NCBI GenBank assembly: GCA_022573485.1
Contig: JACZTW010000062.1
Location: 1 to 14,184, forward strand
From: Planctomycetota bacterium
Lineage (GTDB): Bacteria; Planctomycetota; Phycisphaerae; UBA1845; CAIVHJ01
DNA length: 14,184 nucleotides
Direction: 5' to 3'
A program made the translations under genes and the position numbers. Numbering within the stretch: position 1 is the stretch's first letter; every line of letters starts with the position of its first letter. Under the pieces are notes generated by a model, which saw nothing but the letters and a program-made list of their open reading frames with translations, had not been told where the DNA came from and did not search any database. Positions 11,490 to 14,184 of the stretch are shown here, piece after piece.

Positions 11490-14184
11490 ATGAGCAGAAT
11501 CAGCGGGCAGGACATCACAGCGGCACAGCGGATCAAGTACGTCCCGGCCGTCGGCCCCAGGCTGAAGAAGCTCCTGCTCGTGGTCTTCGGTCTTTTCGCG
11601 GTGCTGGTCGTCAATTCCGTCTATCTCGCGGCCGTCACATCTCTCGAATGGTTTACCAGCCGCACGTATCAAAACTACTTCTATCAATACATGTTCCTGG
11701 CACACCTCGTTCTCGGATTGTTGATTGTGCTGCCCGTGGTGATCTTCGGCGCGCTGCATATCAGGAACGCACGGCATCGGCCGAACCGGCGGGCCATCAA
11801 AGTCGGATATGCTCTGTTCACGACCGCCCTGCTGCTGCTCGCGACCGGCTTTGTGCTCATGCGCCTCGATGTGTTCTCGGTCAGGATTGAAATCAAGAAC
11901 CCGCAGGTTCGTTCGGTTGCTTATTGGCTGCACGTGATTGCCCCGCTGGCGGCGTGCTGGCTGTTTGTGTTGCACCGCCTGGCGGGCAGACGCATCCGCT
12001 GGAAAGTGGGCGTAGCCTGGGCGGGCGTGGCGCTGGTCTTCGCCGCGGTGATGGCCGGCCTGCACTCACAGGATCCGCGCCAGTGGAACGTGGCCGGCCC
12101 CGAGACGGGCGAAAAGTACTTCTTTCCCTCCCTGGCGCGAACAGCCACGGGCAACTTCATCCCCGCGCGCACACTCATGAACGATGCCTACTGCCAGGAG
12201 TGCCATGCCGATGTTCATGAAAGCTGGTCGTACAGTATGCACCGTTTCGCGTCCTTCAACAATCCCGCTTACTTGTTCTCCGTCCAGAACACGCGCCGAG
12301 CGCTATACGAGCGCGACGGGCATGCACGGGGGTCGCGTTTCTGCGCGGGTTGCCACGATCCAGTGCCGTTTTTCAGCGGCGCCTTCGACGATCCGCGGTT
12401 CGACGACCCCGATTACGACCTTTCAAAGGACGAAATGGCCCAGGCAGGGATTACCTGCACCACGTGCCATGCCATCACGCACATCAACAGCCCCAGGGGC
12501 AACGCCGATTTCACCATCGAGGAGCCCACGCACTATCCCTTCGCGTTCAGCGATAATACGTTCCTGCGGTGGGTCAACCGCCAGCTCATCAAGTCCAATC
12601 CGGCGTTTCACAAGAAGACGTTCCTCAAGCCGCTGCACAAGACGGCGGAGTTCTGCGGCGCGTGCCACAAAGTGCATCTGCCCGTCGAATTGAACGCCTA
12701 CAAATGGCTGCGCGGGCAGAATCACTACGATTCGTTTCTGCTGAGCGGCGTCTCAGGCCACGGGGTGGCCAGCTTTTACTATCCCCCGAAGGCGGAGCCC
12801 AACTGCAACGGTTGCCACATGAAGCTGTCGGCCAGCGACGACTTCGGAGCCAAGTTCAATGATGACTCCGGCAACCTCACCGTACACGATCACCTGTTCC
12901 CCAGCGCCAACACTGCGATCCCGTATCTGCTGGACATGCCGGATGGAGTCATCGCCGCCCACGAGGAGTTCAACAAGGGTGTCATGCGGGTTGACTTGTT
13001 CGGTATCAGAGACGGCGGCGCCATCGACGCTCCCTTGTCGGCGCCGATCAGACCCGAAGTGCCGACCCTCGTAGCCGGCAAGACCTATCTGGTAGAAACG
13101 GTGATTCGTACGCTCAAGATGGGCCACTCGTTCACGCAGGGCACCGTCGATTCCAATGAGATTTGGCTGTCGGTCGAAGTGTCCTCCGGCGGTCGCATCA
13201 TTGGCCGAAGTGGCGGGTTGGCCCCGGACGGCGAGGTCGATCCCTGGTCGTATTTTGTCAACGCCTATGTCATTGATCGCAATGGCCACCGCATCGATCG
13301 ACGAAATGCGGAGGATATTTTCATCGCTCTTTACGATCACCAAATACCGCCCGGCGCCGGCGCCGTCGTACACTATCGGCTCGAAGTCCCGCACGACATC
13401 ACGGATCCCATCACCGTCGAGGTCAAACTGCTGTACCGTAAGTTTGACACGACCTATCTGCGGCACTTTCAGGGCGAGGAGTTCGACGGCAATCGCCTGC
13501 CGATCATGACGCTCGCCGAGGACCGAGTGACTTTTTCCATCGACGGCGCCGCGAACGCACCTGCCAATGAAGACACCCCCATCCCCGAATGGCAGCGCTG
13601 GAATGACTATGGCATTGGGCTTCTGCGCGCCGGCAACGTAGGCTCAAGCCAAGGTGAGTTGAGGCAGGCGGAGGAAGCATTCGCCCGAGTCGAGGCGCTG
13701 GGGCGCCCGGACGGCCCGCTCAATCGGGCACGCGTCTACATTAAGGAAGGACGGCTGGTGGAAGCGGTCGAAGCGCTGAGCCAAGCCGCTGCTTTCGATC
13801 CGCCCGCGCCCGCGTGGTCGGTAGCGTGGTTTTCAGGACTCGTGAACAAGCAGAACGGGCGCATCGAGGAAGCCATCGAGAACTTTCTTGCCTTGGTCGG
13901 GATGGACACAGACGAGACACGCCGGCGCGGATTCGACTTCAGTTTGGACTACAGGCTCCTCAATGAACTGGGCCAAACGCTGTTTGAACGGGCCAAGTTG
14001 GAGCGCAGCGCCGAGCGAAAAGCCCATCGTGAAGCGTTCCTCACTGAGGCCGTCACCTGGTTCGAGCGTACGCTGGACATCGACCCGGAGAATGCGGCAG
14101 CGCACTACAATCTATCGCTGCTCCATGCCCAACTGGGTAATTCGGGGCAGGCGGACAACCATCGCGCCTTGCACACCAAGTACA
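11490..14184 (+). CDS. Membrane-anchored pentaheme cytochrome c with TPR C-terminus (3' end missing)
   Basis: From ATG 11490 the frame is open for 898 codons to the window end with no stop, so the C-terminus is missing. Residues 1-195 hold about five hydrophobic helices (roughly 27-48, 64-90, 104-123, 144-164, 171-191). His72/His90 and His148/His162 lie at the ends of helices two and four, compatible with, but not proof of, heme b binding. Five CxxCH c-heme sites follow: 235-239, 285-289, 323-327, 389-393 and 439-443. Next comes a beta-rich region with GHSFTQGTVDSNEIWL, a motif seen in planctomycete multiheme proteins. From about residue 700 there are TPR-like helical pairs (EGRLVEAVEALSQAAAFDP; LDIDPENAAAHYNLSLLHAQ). 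It probably moves electrons between the membrane and periplasmic or paryphoplasmic partners; donor and acceptor are unknown. The start has no clear Shine-Dalgarno, so a nearby start is possible. Confidence 0.88.
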   Translation, partial: MSRISGQDITAAQRIKYVPAVGPRLKKLLLVVFGLFAVLVVNSVYLAAVTSLEWFTSRTYQNYFYQYMFLAHLVLGLLIVLPVVIFGALHIRNARHRPNRRAIKVGYALFTTALLLLATGFVLMRLDVFSVRIEIKNPQVRSVAYWLHVIAPLAACWLFVLHRLAGRRIRWKVGVAWAGVALVFAAVMAGLHSQDPRQWNVAGPETGEKYFFPSLARTATGNFIPARTLMNDAYCQECHADVHESWSYSMHRFASFNNPAYLFSVQNTRRALYERDGHARGSRFCAGCHDPVPFFSGAFDDPRFDDPDYDLSKDEMAQAGITCTTCHAITHINSPRGNADFTIEEPTHYPFAFSDNTFLRWVNRQLIKSNPAFHKKTFLKPLHKTAEFCGACHKVHLPVELNAYKWLRGQNHYDSFLLSGVSGHGVASFYYPPKAEPNCNGCHMKLSASDDFGAKFNDDSGNLTVHDHLFPSANTAIPYLLDMPDGVIAAHEEFNKGVMRVDLFGIRDGGAIDAPLSAPIRPEVPTLVAGKTYLVETVIRTLKMGHSFTQGTVDSNEIWLSVEVSSGGRIIGRSGGLAPDGEVDPWSYFVNAYVIDRNGHRIDRRNAEDIFIALYDHQIPPGAGAVVHYRLEVPHDITDPITVEVKLLYRKFDTTYLRHFQGEEFDGNRLPIMTLAEDRVTFSIDGAANAPANEDTPIPEWQRWNDYGIGLLRAGNVGSSQGELRQAEEAFARVEALGRPDGPLNRARVYIKEGRLVEAVEALSQAAAFDPPAPAWSVAWFSGLVNKQNGRIEEAIENFLALVGMDTDETRRRGFDFSLDYRLLNELGQTLFERAKLERSAERKAHREAFLTEAVTWFERTLDIDPENAAAHYNLSLLHAQLGNSGQADNHRALHTKY

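Noticed and set aside
11216..11614. Minus-strand frame upstream of and into the cytochrome gene
   Set aside because: Low-complexity composition, no Shine-Dalgarno or family motif, and overlap with the true N-terminus of the cytochrome.
12184..12693. Open frame inside the cytochrome region
   Set aside because: The other frame carries five CxxCH motifs and TPRs and is open over 898 codons, so this is a shadow.

Overview
The window looks like a chromosomal segment of a planctomycete, most likely of the Phycisphaerae type, possibly from a metagenome-assembled genome. The evidence is a secreted FG-GAP repeat protein ending in a dockerin-like Cys/Asp/Gly-rich tail, a DUF1573-type secreted protein, and a very large membrane-anchored multiheme cytochrome c with C-terminal TPRs. 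Base composition is GC-rich and every convincing gene is on the + strand.

Layout. Bases 1-1272 hold the 3' part of a secreted beta-propeller gene made of exact 159-bp repeat units. It is followed by a hairpin (1337-1363) and a strong intrinsic terminator (1401-1426). Bases 1608-1770 form a trp control region: a sigma70-like promoter, a perfect 16-bp palindrome over the -10 box, a 22-codon leader ORF (1645-1713) rich in Trp codons, and a terminator hairpin with a T7 run just before trpE. Bases 1820-9489 are a compact, translationally coupled operon trpE-G-D-C-F-B-A plus a DAHP synthase. It encodes the first step of the shikimate pathway and all seven Trp-specific activities as separate proteins. 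Bases 9823-11202 encode a secreted basic protein with DUF1573-like features, interrupted by one in-frame TGA. From 11490 to the window end runs an open frame of 898 codons for a membrane-anchored pentaheme cytochrome c/TPR protein.

How the genes work together. DAHP synthase feeds the shikimate pathway. TrpE/TrpG turn chorismate into anthranilate, and TrpD, TrpC, TrpF and TrpA/TrpB convert that to tryptophan. Control appears layered: TrpE keeps the LLES-x10-S feedback motif, the leader ORF plus terminator look like classical ribosome-mediated attenuation, and the palindrome may be an operator.

Most unusual points. (1) trpB carries a 123-bp in-frame insertion with two inverted REP-like hairpins, bounded by an 8-bp direct repeat; removing it restores a textbook TrpB sequence. 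(2) The trp leader/attenuator, with Trp-Tyr-Trp-Trp codons and a probably leaderless leader ORF. (3) The in-frame TGA of the DUF1573-like gene sits where a conserved Cys is expected and is followed by a perfect hairpin, so recoding (Sec) competes with a plain nonsense mutation.
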